Shown: positions 1 to 7,128, counted from the stretch's first letter. The stretch is 15,716 nt of DNA from Actinomycetes bacterium (GCA_029779995.1 JAKOZM010000301.1:1-15716), one strand, 5' to 3'. Notes: a model not told the origin generated them from the letters alone. A program made the numbers and translations.

Positions 1-410
1 GCTTCGATCGCAGACTCCCGATCCTGCGGGGTGGAGGCCAGCGAGTGCCGCATCTGGACTTCTTCCTTCTCGTTCATCAGCTTCTTCGACCAGTGGATGG
101 CACCGGTGCCGATGAGCAGGATGGCGAGTCCGAAGGTCACGCCGAGAGCGATGTTGCTGGCGTTGACCGTGCCGAAGCCCCAGATGTAGACGTTCTGGTC
201 CACGGGGATGACGACAAAGGCGACGATGAACAGCACCGTCATGAGCGCCGATCCCAGGAACATCAGCGCGATCTGACGCTCAGCGCGACGAGCGGCCCGG
301 GGATCCACGTCGGTGCGCCGCGGGCGGTGTGCGGGCAGTGCCGCGGTTGCGGCGGCAATCGCCGCTTGCTCATCCTGCGATGTCTGTGCAGGCAGGTTGT
401 CGTGACTCAT
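1..410 (-). CDS. qcrA: QcrA, Rieske iron-sulfur subunit of cytochrome bc1, N-terminal part (runs off the left edge)
   Basis: This is the N-terminal part (about 136 residues) of the Rieske subunit of the menaquinol-cytochrome c reductase, which passes electrons to the diheme cytochrome QcrC in the membrane-bound bc1-aa3 supercomplex. Reading the minus strand from the ATG at 410-408 gives [15 protein letters not shown], then a basic stretch and two hydrophobic segments at about residues 47-69 and 86-107, followed by GAIHWSKKLM. This long N-terminal membrane region is characteristic of actinobacterial QcrA. The [2Fe-2S] Rieske domain lies outside the window, so its Cys/His ligands cannot be checked. 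The start overlaps the qcrC stop as ATGA (410-407), which implies translational coupling. I infer the family from the N-terminal pattern plus the ctaE-qcrC context; qcrB should follow beyond the left edge. Confidence 0.9.
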   Translation of the reverse strand, partial: MSHDNLPAQTSQDEQAAIAAATAALPAHRPRRTDVDPRAARRAERQIALMFLGSALMTVLFIVAFVVIPVDQNVYIWGFGTVNASNIALGVTFGLAILLIGTGAIHWSKKLMNEKEEVQMRHSLASTPQDRESAIE

Positions 411-1240
411 CGAACCTTCGCTCCGATCCAGATGGCGGCCACAATCAGGAAGCCCAGGCCAGCGGTCCACAGGAACAGACCCTCAGTCACGGGACCGAGA
501 CGACCCAGATCCAGGCCCCCGGGGTTCGGTTCGACCTTCAGGGATTCCACGTAGGCGATGAGGTTCCGCTTGTCCTCGGGGGTGAGGGTCTCATTGCTGA
601 AGATGGGCATCTGCTGCGGGCCAGTGACCATGGCCTGCCAGATCTGCTCCTTGGTGGCGTTCATGAGGCTGGGGGCGTACTGGCCGTCGGTCAGGGCCCC
701 GCCACTGCCGGCGAAGTTGTGGCACTGCGTGCAGTTCGTCCGGAAGATCTCCCCGCCCTCAGCGATGTTGGCCTCTTCGAGGTTCAACTCCTCCTCAGTC
801 GGGTTGACCGGGCCGGGTCCCAGTGTCGCCACGTAGGCGGCCAGCGCGGCGATTTCCTCCTGTGTGTACAGGGGGTCCTTGCGCGGCGCCTGCGCCTCCG
901 GCGCTGCCAGCGGCATGCGCCCGGTGCTCACCTGGAAGTCGACGGCGGCTTCCCCGACCCCGATCAGGCTCGGGCCGCCGTTACCCCCGGTGGCATTGAC
1001 GCTCTCGATGCCCTGTCCGCTGAGACCGTGGCAGGAGGAGCACCCTTCGAGGAAGAGCTGACGCCCGACCTGCAACTGCTCGATGGAGCCCTCGGCGATG
1101 GCCACGACGGGTTCCGGGGTGGTCTCGGCAGATACCACCGCATAGCCCGACCCCACGGCCAGCAGGGCACCTCCCATCAGGACCCCGGCGGCCAGTGACC
1201 TCCGACGACTGCTGCGCTTCTTCATGGAACCTCGCATCAC
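407..1240 (-). CDS. qcrC: QcrC, diheme cytochrome c subunit of cytochrome bc1
   Basis: This is the membrane-anchored diheme c-type cytochrome that carries electrons from the Rieske protein to the aa3 oxidase. Numbered from the GTG at 1240, an Arg/Lys-rich N-terminus is followed by a hydrophobic signal or anchor (about 16-37). Two heme-binding CxxCH motifs follow, CSSCH (67-71) and CTQCH (170-174), with likely axial Met109 (GRMP) and Met211 (QQMP). A C-terminal membrane helix lies at about 252-273. The length of 277 aa is normal for actinobacterial QcrC. The GTG start overlaps the ctaE stop by 4 bp (GTGA). A second candidate start is the ATG at 1225-1223 (MKKRSSRRR), which has GAGG about 4-5 nt upstream and gives a more typical signal sequence. 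The stop overlaps the qcrA start. The operon order ctaE-qcrC-qcrA is classic for actinobacteria. Confidence 0.97.
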   Translation of the reverse strand: MMRGSMKKRSSRRRSLAAGVLMGGALLAVGSGYAVVSAETTPEPVVAIAEGSIEQLQVGRQLFLEGCSSCHGLSGQGIESVNATGGNGGPSLIGVGEAAVDFQVSTGRMPLAAPEAQAPRKDPLYTQEEIAALAAYVATLGPGPVNPTEEELNLEEANIAEGGEIFRTNCTQCHNFAGSGGALTDGQYAPSLMNATKEQIWQAMVTGPQQMPIFSNETLTPEDKRNLIAYVESLKVEPNPGGLDLGRLGPVTEGLFLWTAGLGFLIVAAIWIGAKVR

Positions 1241-1845
1241 TTGACCAGGTAGATCGTGGCGAACAGGGCGATCCAGACCACATCGACGAAGTGCCAGTAG
1301 TACGACACGACGATCGCCGAGGTGGCTTGTTCATGGGTGAAACGTTTGGCTGCGTAGGTACGCGCCAAGACGAAGAGGAAGGCGATCAGACCACCCGTCA
1401 CGTGTAGTCCGTGGAAGCCGGTGGTCAGGTAGAACGCCGATCCGTAGGGCGACGACGACAGCGTCAGACCCTCGTGCACCAGTTCGGTGTACTCAGTCAC
1501 CTGGCCGCCGATGAAGATCGAGCCCATGATGAAGGTGATGATGAACCATTTGCGCAGGTTCTTCACGTCGCCGCGCTCCGCGGCGAACACACCCATCTGG
1601 CACGTCACCGAGCTCAGGACCAGGATCGTGGTGTTGACCGCTGCGAACGGGATGTTCAGCAGGCCGGTGTCGACCGCCCAGATCTCAGGGTTCACAGAGC
1701 GCAAGGTGAAGTACATCGCGAACAGGGCCGCGAAGAACATCAACTCGCTGGCCAGCCAGATCATCGTCCCGATGGCCACGTTGTTGGGCCGGTCAGAATG
1801 ACCCGCTGGCGCCAACCGGGTCGTCACAGCAGATGCATTAGCCAC
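1237..1845 (-). CDS. ctaE: CtaE, cytochrome c oxidase (aa3) subunit III
   Basis: This is subunit III of the heme-copper aa3 oxidase, an integral membrane protein that stabilises the catalytic core. At 202 aa it has the usual size of the short, five-helix actinobacterial form. Visible family signatures are the conserved membrane Glu34 in [18 protein letters not shown] (144-152) and the final-helix motif [14 protein letters not shown] (182-195). Translation begins at GTG 1845. No Shine-Dalgarno sequence precedes it, but CAGAAT ends 6 nt upstream, so a leaderless mRNA is likely. It is the first gene of the operon and its stop overlaps the qcrC start. The rest of the oxidase (ctaC, ctaD) is not in the window, as is usual. 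Confidence 0.96.
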   Translation of the reverse strand: MANASAVTTRLAPAGHSDRPNNVAIGTMIWLASELMFFAALFAMYFTLRSVNPEIWAVDTGLLNIPFAAVNTTILVLSSVTCQMGVFAAERGDVKNLRKWFIITFIMGSIFIGGQVTEYTELVHEGLTLSSSPYGSAFYLTTGFHGLHVTGGLIAFLFVLARTYAAKRFTHEQATSAIVVSYYWHFVDVVWIALFATIYLVK

Positions 1846-1851
1846 GCGCCG

Positions 1852-1857
1852 ATTCTG
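1852..1857 (-). promoter_or_regulatory. Candidate -10 element of a leaderless ctaE-qcrCAB promoter
   Basis: On the minus strand CAGAAT lies exactly 6 nt before the GTG start of ctaE, which places the expected transcription start on the G of the start codon. No ribosome binding site is present, and no convincing -35 box is seen. The spacing repeats upstream of several other genes in the window. This is inferred from spacing only. Confidence 0.4.
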
Positions 1858-1891
1858 GCAGGTTTACGTGATTCAAACCGAACGACCCCCC

Positions 1892-1916
1892 GATTCCGTG
1901 GCATTTTTCCGGAATC
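1892..1916. promoter_or_regulatory. Inverted repeat upstream of ctaE, possible operator
   Basis: GATTCCG (1892-1898) and CGGAATC (1910-1916) form a perfect 7-bp inverted repeat with an 11-nt AT-rich centre. The right arm also sits in an 8-bp palindrome, TTCCGGAA (1907-1914). It lies about 35-60 bp upstream of the candidate ctaE -10 element, in the 221-bp divergent gap between ctaE and the receiver-like gene. That is where a regulator of either promoter could bind. No known operator consensus is recognised. The rest of the gap (1846-2066) shows no further gene. Confidence 0.25.
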
Positions 1917-2066
1917 TCGTGCGCTCAGACCCTTAATTGATCTTGAAACAGCCCATCAGCGCCCCCATGCGGGAGGAAATGGCGGTTTGCAGGGCGCGGT
2001 GCGGGACAGAGGTCGTGTGGGGCGCGGCGTCTGCCAAATGACTAGCATCAGAGCAGGAGGTGCTCG

Positions 2067-2474
2067 ATGGCACGCGCTTTGAGGGTCATGGTCTACAGCG
2101 ACAACGTGGACACCCGACAGAAGATCATGCTGGCGCTCGGCCGGCGGCCGTCCCGGGAACTGCCGGAGGTGGAGTACGTCGAGGTGGCCACTGAGCCGAT
2201 GCTGATCCGCACGGCCGACGCGGGCGATCTCGATCTGCTCATCCTGGATGGCGAGGCCTCCCCGGCCGGCGGGATGGGTGTGTGCCGCCAACTCAAGGAC
2301 GAGTTGTACAAGGGTCCGCCCATTCTGGTGGTCGTGGCCCGATCGCAAGATGCCTGGCTGGCCACCTGGTCGCGTGCCGATGCCGTCGTCCCACAACCCC
2401 TGCAGCCCATGACGTTCGCCCGGACCGTGGCCGACCTCCTGCGTCCGCGGGTCACCCAAACGCTGACTCCCTGA
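2067..2474 (+). CDS. Degenerate response-regulator receiver-like protein (stand-alone, 135 aa)
   Basis: A single receiver-type domain with no output domain. The beta-strand pattern RVMVYSDN, LDLLILDGEA and PPILVVVA fits a CheY-like fold. Asp61 (LILDGE) sits at the phospho-acceptor position and Asp12 at the acidic pocket. The invariant Lys after beta-5 is replaced: the segment reads ADAVVPQPLQP, with Gln110 where KP is expected. One of the two pocket acids is also a Ser (Ser11). It is therefore probably a pseudo-receiver that does not undergo normal phosphorylation switching. From memory, similar proteins with the DAWLATWSRA segment occur beside trpD and the bc1-aa3 genes in many actinobacteria. 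The ATG start is well supported by AGGAGG (2055-2060) with a 6-nt spacer. The function is unknown. Confidence 0.82.
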   Translation: MARALRVMVYSDNVDTRQKIMLALGRRPSRELPEVEYVEVATEPMLIRTADAGDLDLLILDGEASPAGGMGVCRQLKDELYKGPPILVVVARSQDAWLATWSRADAVVPQPLQPMTFARTVADLLRPRVTQTLTP

Positions 2475-2525
2475 ACGCCGGCGGGCAGGGCCCGGGTTCG
2501 CGCTCTGAGGGGTTCCCCCGCGGTC

Positions 2526-2531
2526 TAGGCT
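2526..2531 (+). promoter_or_regulatory. Candidate -10 element of a leaderless trpD promoter
   Basis: TAGGCT lies 7 nt upstream of the trpD ATG and no Shine-Dalgarno sequence is present between them. The same hexamer, TAGGCT, lies 6 nt before the start of the zinc-ribbon gene at 5550. A -35 box is not evident. The 64-bp gap after the receiver-like gene is enough for an independent promoter. Confidence 0.45.
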
Positions 2532-2538
2532 GCGATCT

Positions 2539-3588
2539 ATGACCGAATGGCCACAGATCTTCACCACTCTGCTCGCGCGTCGCCAGTTGCAGCCCGAGCA
2601 AACGCAGTGGGCGATGCAGGAGATTCTCGAGGGCCGGGCGACAGCCAGTCAGATCGCCTCCTTCGGCGTGTTGATGCGCGCGAAGGATGAGACGCCCGAG
2701 GAGATGGAGGATCTGCTCGCCGTCATGCTGGCCCACGCCACGTCAGTGCGAGTCCCGGGGCCGGTGCTCGATGTGGTCGGTACCGGAGGGGACCGGGCGC
2801 ACACGGTCAACGTGTCCACCATGTCGGCCATCGTGGTGGCCGCTGCTGGCGCCAGAGTAGTGAAGCACGGCAATCGGGCGGCCTCGTCGAAGTCCGGTTC
2901 TGCTGATGTACTCGCCGCGCTGGGCGTCAAGGTGGATCTGCCCGCGGAGTCGGTGGCGGAGGTCCTGGAGGCCACGGGTATCGCCTTCTGCTTCGCGCCG
3001 GTGTTCCATCCCGCCCTGCGCTACGCCGCCGAGGCCCGCAAGGAACTCGGTATCCCGACGTTCTTCAACATTCTCGGCCCGCTGGCCAACCCCGCCCGGC
3101 CAGCGGCAGCCCTGATCGGCTGCGCCTTCGAGCCCATGGCACCGGTCATGGCGGACGTGCTGCATCGGCAGGGGGTGAAGGCACTGGTGGTCCGCGGCCT
3201 TGACGGTCTGGACGAGATCAGCACGGAGGGGCCCACCACAGTCTGGGATGCCACTGGGCCGCGCATGACCATGACGTCATTCACCCCCGAGACGTTCGGC
3301 GTGCCCCGCTCGCCCTTGTCGGCACTACGCGGAGGTGATGCTGAGCGCAACGCCGAACTCGCGCGGGAGGTCTTGGACGGTGCGCCCGGCCCCATTCGGG
3401 ACGTTGTGGTGGCCAATTCGGCAGCCGCGTGGGCCGCCTGGGCTGCGGTCACCGACCCCGGCCGTTCGCTGCAGGAGCGCATCGCCGATGGCCGGCAACG
3501 AGTCACCGATGCGCTGGACTCCGGTGCGGCTGCGGAACTGCTGGTGAGGTGGGCTGCGTTCACCCAGAAGTTGCAGGCGGGGAACTAG
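2539..3588 (+). CDS. trpD: Anthranilate phosphoribosyltransferase
   Basis: This cytoplasmic enzyme transfers the phosphoribosyl group of PRPP to anthranilate, the second step of the tryptophan branch. At 349 aa it is of normal family length. Family motifs are the PRPP-binding GTGGD (81-85), KHGNRAASSKSG (109-120), the segment HPALRYAAEARKELG continuing into FFNILGPLANP (158-185), and the metal-binding Asp-Glu pair in GLDGLDEIS (225-226). The N-terminal helical domain (1-70) is also typical. The start is ATG 2539, without a ribosome binding site but with TAGGCT 7 nt upstream. No other trp gene is nearby; a stand-alone trpD next to the bc1-aa3 cluster is a known actinobacterial arrangement. The gene converges on the exonuclease gene at 3803. 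Confidence 0.97.
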   Translation: MTEWPQIFTTLLARRQLQPEQTQWAMQEILEGRATASQIASFGVLMRAKDETPEEMEDLLAVMLAHATSVRVPGPVLDVVGTGGDRAHTVNVSTMSAIVVAAAGARVVKHGNRAASSKSGSADVLAALGVKVDLPAESVAEVLEATGIAFCFAPVFHPALRYAAEARKELGIPTFFNILGPLANPARPAAALIGCAFEPMAPVMADVLHRQGVKALVVRGLDGLDEISTEGPTTVWDATGPRMTMTSFTPETFGVPRSPLSALRGGDAERNAELAREVLDGAPGPIRDVVVANSAAAWAAWAAVTDPGRSLQERIADGRQRVTDALDSGAAAELLVRWAAFTQKLQAGN

Positions 3589-3802
3589 GCATTCCACGGT
3601 TCGTCTGACGGTCGGTCCCGCGGCTGCTTTTCCGGCCGTTGTCCTTTGCCCACGGTGTGTCGAGGCCCACGGTGTCGAGCCAACAACGTCGGGAAAGCTC
3701 GTGGGGTCGCAAGCGTGCGTTTGCCGGTGCCGGGCCGAGTTGGCATGCGCCTGCACCGGGAACGAACCTCTGGGTCCGAGGAGACCGAAACCGATCTCTG
3801 CC
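3589..3802. other. Tail-to-tail intergenic gap between trpD and the exonuclease gene
   Basis: The 214-bp gap separates two convergent genes. It holds no credible gene. A 7-bp inverted repeat, CCGGTGC (3724-3730) and GCACCGG (3753-3759), is present, with a 22-nt loop that itself contains GGCATGCGCC. It could form a weak hairpin terminator for either gene. A short direct repeat, GCCCACGGTGT, occurs at 3648-3658 and 3665-3675. No run of T follows either structure, so terminator function is uncertain. Confidence 0.35.
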
Positions 3803-5488
3803 TTACGAGGCCGAACCACCGCGGTCCGCCATCAGCGGTAGCGACCATTCTCCCTCTACTCCCACGAGGCGGGCGCTCTCCAGCCAGCGCAACAGCATCC
3901 GGGTCTCGGCGGTAAGCGCAGCTCCGGTGGGCGCGGGTCTGCCTCTCACCTCCTCCGCCGTCTGCACCGCGGTGCGCAGGACCTGATGCGGGTCTGCGGT
4001 CACGGGGCAGAACACGGCGTTGGCCAGCCGGCCGAACCTGATCACATGGAGATCCCAGCCGCCGGGCCTGCTGGCCGCCGCGATGACCTGCGGCAACTGG
4101 CAGAAGGACCGCAACTGGGTACCTGAGGCAACGCCTCGCAGAGCAGTCTCCATCCGGTCTCGCCACAGAGCGGCCTGCTCAAACCGCTGCGAGTGCGCGA
4201 GTTGTCTCATGCGCTCGCGCAAGGACTGTTCCAGTCGACTACTGCGGCCGAGCAAGATGTCGCGGGTCTGATCGGTGATCGGCGCATACGTCTGCGGGCT
4301 CACGTCGCCCGTGCAAGGCGCCGAACACTTGCCCATCTCCGCCAGTACACAGGCCGGGCTCGGATGGCCGAACCGCAGGCGTTCGGTACATGTGCGCAGA
4401 CTTGTGACCTCGGCGATCGCCGCCGCCGCCTCCGAGGCATCCCGGCGTGACCCGAAGGGACCGAGATAGACAGCACCGGCGGCTTCATCATCTGCCACCA
4501 CGCGCACGATGGACAGGCGGGGGTAAACCTCCGCGGTGAGCTTGAGCCAGACGTTCTTCTCCGGATGTCGGGAACGCCGGTTGTACGGCGGCTTCCACTG
4601 CGCGATCAACCGGACCTCGCGCACCCGCGCCTCCAGATCGGTCGCGCACGTGATCGCCGTGACGGACTCGGCGATACCGACCATCTCGTTCATCCGCGGT
4701 CGCTGTTCGGCGCTGGTGAAATACGAACGCACGCGCCGGCGAATGTTCCCCGATACGCCCACGTACAGTGCTCGCCCCTCGGCGTCGCGGAAGGTGTAGA
4801 CCCCAGGACTCTCCGGAAGTCGGACCGCGAGGTGACGCTTGCCCCGGCGCTGCGCCGGGACCTTTCGCATCGACGCCGACAACTCCTCGACCGTGAGGAT
4901 GCCCAGCGACCCCAACCGTTCCAGCAAGCCGTGAAGCACGTCCACGGTGGCACGGGCGTCGTCGAGAGCGCGGTGGGTCGGGGTGACGGATGCGCGGAAG
5001 AACTGGGCCAGTGTGGCCAGCTTGTGGTTGGGCACCTCATCGCGGCTCAGGATGCTGCGCGCCAGGCGGGCGGTGTCGATGATCTGCGGCGAAGGCCATG
5101 TGACATCCAGCCTGCTGCAGGCGCCTTTGAGGAAACCGCTGTCGTAGGGGGCGTTGTGAGCAACGAACACCGCACCAGCCATGAAGTCCAGCAGCATGGG
5201 CACGGCAGCCTCCTCCCGGGGCGCAGCGGCCACCATGGATGGCGTGATCCCGGTGAGCACCGTGATGAACGCCGGAATCGGCTGCTCGGGGTTCACGAAG
5301 GTCTGGAACTCCCCGATGATCCGGCCGCCGCGGACTTTGACCGCTCCGATCTCGGTGATCCGGCCCTGCGTGGGGCTGCCTCCAGTCGTCTCGAGGTCGA
5401 CGACGCAGAAGGTCGTGTCGAGTAGGGGTGTCCCGTCGAAATCGAGGTTGAGCTGAGCGCCGGTGGTGGACACGGGCAGAGCGGTCAT
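3803..5488 (-). CDS. DEDDh 3'-5' exonuclease fused to a UvrC-like GIY-YIG module
   Basis: A 561-aa two-part nuclease. Residues 22-190 form a DnaQ-like DEDDh exonuclease: Asp31 and Glu33 (VVDLETTG), Asp116 (HNAPYDSGF), and His172 with Asp177 (THRALDDARA). Residues about 225-303 resemble the GIY-YIG nuclease domain of UvrC (SPGVYTF, ALYVGVSGNIRRRVRSYF, then WKPPYNRR). After it comes a Cys-rich stretch (CTERLRFG, PACVLAEMGKCSAPC) like the one in UvrC, then a UVR-like helix pair (MRQLAHSQRFEQAALWRDRM). The helix-hairpin-helix and RNase H-like C-terminal nuclease of full UvrC are missing. This matches the architecture of Rv2191-type actinobacterial proteins, thought to act in DNA repair. I chose ATG 5488 because the conserved exonuclease domain begins just after it and TAGCGT lies 7 nt upstream. 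A longer frame to 5692 would run through the opposite-strand gene. Confidence 0.9.
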   Translation of the reverse strand: MTALPVSTTGAQLNLDFDGTPLLDTTFCVVDLETTGGSPTQGRITEIGAVKVRGGRIIGEFQTFVNPEQPIPAFITVLTGITPSMVAAAPREEAAVPMLLDFMAGAVFVAHNAPYDSGFLKGACSRLDVTWPSPQIIDTARLARSILSRDEVPNHKLATLAQFFRASVTPTHRALDDARATVDVLHGLLERLGSLGILTVEELSASMRKVPAQRRGKRHLAVRLPESPGVYTFRDAEGRALYVGVSGNIRRRVRSYFTSAEQRPRMNEMVGIAESVTAITCATDLEARVREVRLIAQWKPPYNRRSRHPEKNVWLKLTAEVYPRLSIVRVVADDEAAGAVYLGPFGSRRDASEAAAAIAEVTSLRTCTERLRFGHPSPACVLAEMGKCSAPCTGDVSPQTYAPITDQTRDILLGRSSRLEQSLRERMRQLAHSQRFEQAALWRDRMETALRGVASGTQLRSFCQLPQVIAAASRPGGWDLHVIRFGRLANAVFCPVTADPHQVLRTAVQTAEEVRGRPAPTGAALTAETRMLLRWLESARLVGVEGEWSLPLMADRGGSAS

Positions 5489-5495
5489 GGTCTCG

Positions 5496-5543
5496 ACGCT
5501 ACGAGAGACCTCTGACAAAGCGCCGCAACTGCGCGCATAGGCT
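5496..5543. promoter_or_regulatory. Divergent leaderless promoter pair between the exonuclease and zinc-ribbon genes
   Basis: In the 61-bp divergent gap, minus-strand TAGCGT (5501-5496) lies 7 nt before the exonuclease ATG at 5488. Plus-strand TAGGCT (5538-5543) lies 6 nt before the GTG at 5550. Neither gene has a Shine-Dalgarno sequence. The two -10-like elements are only 36 bp apart, so the upstream halves of the two promoters must overlap, and the genes may compete for RNA polymerase or share control. A -35 box is not clear on either strand. Confidence 0.45.
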
Positions 5544-5549
5544 GGTCCG

Positions 5550-5786
5550 GTGGCGATCACAGCACCGAATGAGACGACCCGGTGGCGCTGTTCCCGGTGT
5601 GGCAACTTGACCCGATTTGATGTCGTGCGTGCGACGAGGGCCAAGCAGTACTGGCATTTCGACCTCGGCGGCGAGCACCGCGTGGAGGACATGGATGTCC
5701 TACGAGATGAGATCGAATCCGTGACCTGTCGCTGGTGTGGGGCTGACGATGCGGTCGAGATCGTGCCACGGGCAGCCGATGCCTAG
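5550..5786 (+). CDS. Small zinc-ribbon protein, function unknown (78 aa)
   Basis: A small soluble protein with two CxxC knuckles, Cys14/Cys17 (WRCSRCGN) and Cys60/Cys63 (VTCRWCGA). Together they make a probable four-Cys zinc ribbon enclosing an acidic segment (VEDMDVLRDEIESV). It starts at GTG 5550 with TAGGCT 6 nt upstream and no ribosome binding site. Its last 8 bp overlap the start of the CoA-transferase gene in another frame, so the two are probably co-transcribed and translationally coupled. I recognise the pattern as a conserved actinobacterial hypothetical family but know no function. DNA, RNA or protein binding are all possible. Confidence 0.75.
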   Translation: MAITAPNETTRWRCSRCGNLTRFDVVRATRAKQYWHFDLGGEHRVEDMDVLRDEIESVTCRWCGADDAVEIVPRAADA

Positions 5787-6867
5787 CCTGCCGCTGGCCG
5801 GGGTGCGGGTGCTCGACATGACCCGCCTACTGCCCGGCAACTACGCCACGGTCACATTGGTGGAGATGGGCGCCGAAGTGATCAAGGTGGAGGCGGCGCA
5901 GGGAGACGGCACGCGCTGGGTGGGGCCCTTCCTCGCCTCGGGTGAGTCCGGCGCCTTCGTGCAACTCAACCGAGGTAAGGGCAGCGTCGTGCTCGATCTG
6001 AAGGATCCGGCCGGGTCGGCGGAGTTCGCGACGTTGATCGCAGATTCCGATGTGCTTGTGGACTCCTTCCGTCCTGGGGTGCTCGACCGGCTCGGCTTCA
6101 GCCAGGAACAGTTGCGTGCCCTGCGCGAGAACCTTGTGCACGTCAGCATCGACGCGTACGGATCGGGCGGGGAACTCGAGCAGGTACCCGGACACGATGT
6201 GAACGCGCTGGGCTATGCAGGCGTGCTGACCCTTGCTGGCGACCCGGCGCTGCCCGGCCTGCAGGTCGCTGACCTCGCCGCCGGCCTGCATGCTGCCCTG
6301 GCCGTCCTCGCCGGACTGCGGCTGGCTGCCCGCGGGGAGTTCGCCCGCTACGAAGTGTCCATGGTCGACTCGGCACTTGCCATGGCGCAGTTGCCGCTGG
6401 GAGGGTGGCTGGCCACTGGTCAGTCGCCGTCGACGCCCTGGGATCTGACCGGCCGCTGGGCCTGTTACGACATCTATGAATGCGCCGACGGCTTGTGGAT
6501 CACGGTCGGCGCACTGGAGCCGAAGTTCTTCGCTCAGATTCTCGACAGCCTGGGACTTGGCGACTGGAAGGTCAGCCAGTACGACGACTCACGACAGGAG
6601 GCCTTGCGCGAGGTATTACGGGACGTGTTCGGCGCGCAGCCCCGATCCCACTGGCTGGACCTGTTGGCCCAAGCCGATACCTGCGTCGGTCCCGCACTGA
6701 CTCTCGCTGAGGCGATGCAGCACCCAAATCTCGGGCAGCGCTCGATCCTGCGCACCGTGCGCGCCTCGGATGGCAGCCTGCACGAGGTCTTCCCGGCCCT
6801 GCCGTGGTTGCCCTCGGCGCCCGAGGTGTTCCCCGGTGCGCCGGGGCTAGGCGCGTCGGGCACCTGA
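5779..6867 (+). CDS. CaiB/BaiF (family III) CoA-transferase or alpha-methylacyl-CoA racemase-like enzyme
   Basis: A 362-aa enzyme of the CaiB/BaiF superfamily. Signatures are LAGVRVLDMTRLLPG at the N-terminus, GAEVIKVE (31-38), LNRGKGSVVLDLK (63-75), DSFRPGVLDRLG (95-106) and GHDVNALGYAG (138-148). The set His139-Asp140 (GHD), Asp165 (VADLAAG) and Glu247 (GALEPKFF) corresponds to the catalytic His/Asp and assisting residues described for M. tuberculosis alpha-methylacyl-CoA racemase (MCR). This favours a racemase of 2-methyl-branched acyl-CoA over an oxalate/formate-type transferase, although substrate cannot be read from sequence. The start at ATG 5779 fits the usual family N-terminus and overlaps the zinc-ribbon gene by 8 bp. 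A longer in-frame start at 5737 would add 14 unconserved residues. Confidence 0.9.
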   Translation: MPSLPLAGVRVLDMTRLLPGNYATVTLVEMGAEVIKVEAAQGDGTRWVGPFLASGESGAFVQLNRGKGSVVLDLKDPAGSAEFATLIADSDVLVDSFRPGVLDRLGFSQEQLRALRENLVHVSIDAYGSGGELEQVPGHDVNALGYAGVLTLAGDPALPGLQVADLAAGLHAALAVLAGLRLAARGEFARYEVSMVDSALAMAQLPLGGWLATGQSPSTPWDLTGRWACYDIYECADGLWITVGALEPKFFAQILDSLGLGDWKVSQYDDSRQEALREVLRDVFGAQPRSHWLDLLAQADTCVGPALTLAEAMQHPNLGQRSILRTVRASDGSLHEVFPALPWLPSAPEVFPGAPGLGASGT

Positions 6868-6951
6868 GGTCGGGGCAAATCCTCCCGCCGGCACTTTGTC
6901 GTAGGTGGTTCCTATGGTCGCGGTACGCACCGAGGATGGAGGAATCACGAG

Positions 6952-7128
6952 ATGCTCATCGATTGTGGTAGATGTGTCGCCAAGCCCGTGGCTTGTGCCG
7001 ATTGTGTGGTGACGGCCCTGCTAGACAGTCCGGCGGATGGTCATTTGACAGCTGACGAGGTGGCGGCAGTGGACGTATTGGCGTCCAGCGGCCTCGTTTC
7101 ACCCCTGCGATTCGTACGCGCTGTGTGA
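6952..7128 (+). CDS. Small Cys-rich protein, function unknown (58 aa)
   Basis: A short gene with a good ribosome binding site: GGAGGAA (from 6938) precedes the ATG at 6952 by about 8-9 nt. The product starts MLIDCGRCVAKPVACADCVV, placing four Cys in two CxxC pairs (Cys5/Cys8 and Cys15/Cys18) only 6 residues apart. An acidic helix (LTADEVAAVDVLASSG) and a short tail (LVSPLRFVRAV) follow. The Cys spacing suggests a compact metal site. The composition is purposeful and I believe it is a conserved small actinobacterial protein, but I know no function. It lies 40 bp upstream of the NlpC/P60-like gene on the same strand. The preceding 84 bp (6868-6951) after the CoA-transferase gene hold only this ribosome binding site and no clear promoter or terminator. 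Confidence 0.7.
   Translation: MLIDCGRCVAKPVACADCVVTALLDSPADGHLTADEVAAVDVLASSGLVSPLRFVRAV

Noticed and set aside
1979..2041. 20-codon open frame as a leader peptide before the receiver-like gene
   Set aside because: GGGAGGA is only about 2 nt from its ATG, too close for normal initiation, and it has no run of regulatory codons or attenuator hairpin.
3648..3675. Short direct repeat GCCCACGGTGT as a CRISPR or iteron fragment
   Set aside because: There are only two 11-bp copies, start to start 17 bp apart, with no further units, no cas genes and no replication gene nearby.
5489..5692. Upstream extension of the exonuclease frame to 5692
   Set aside because: The extra 68 residues are low-complexity and Arg/Ser/Thr-rich, lie antisense to the zinc-ribbon gene, and would bypass the -10-like element and the natural start before the exonuclease domain.
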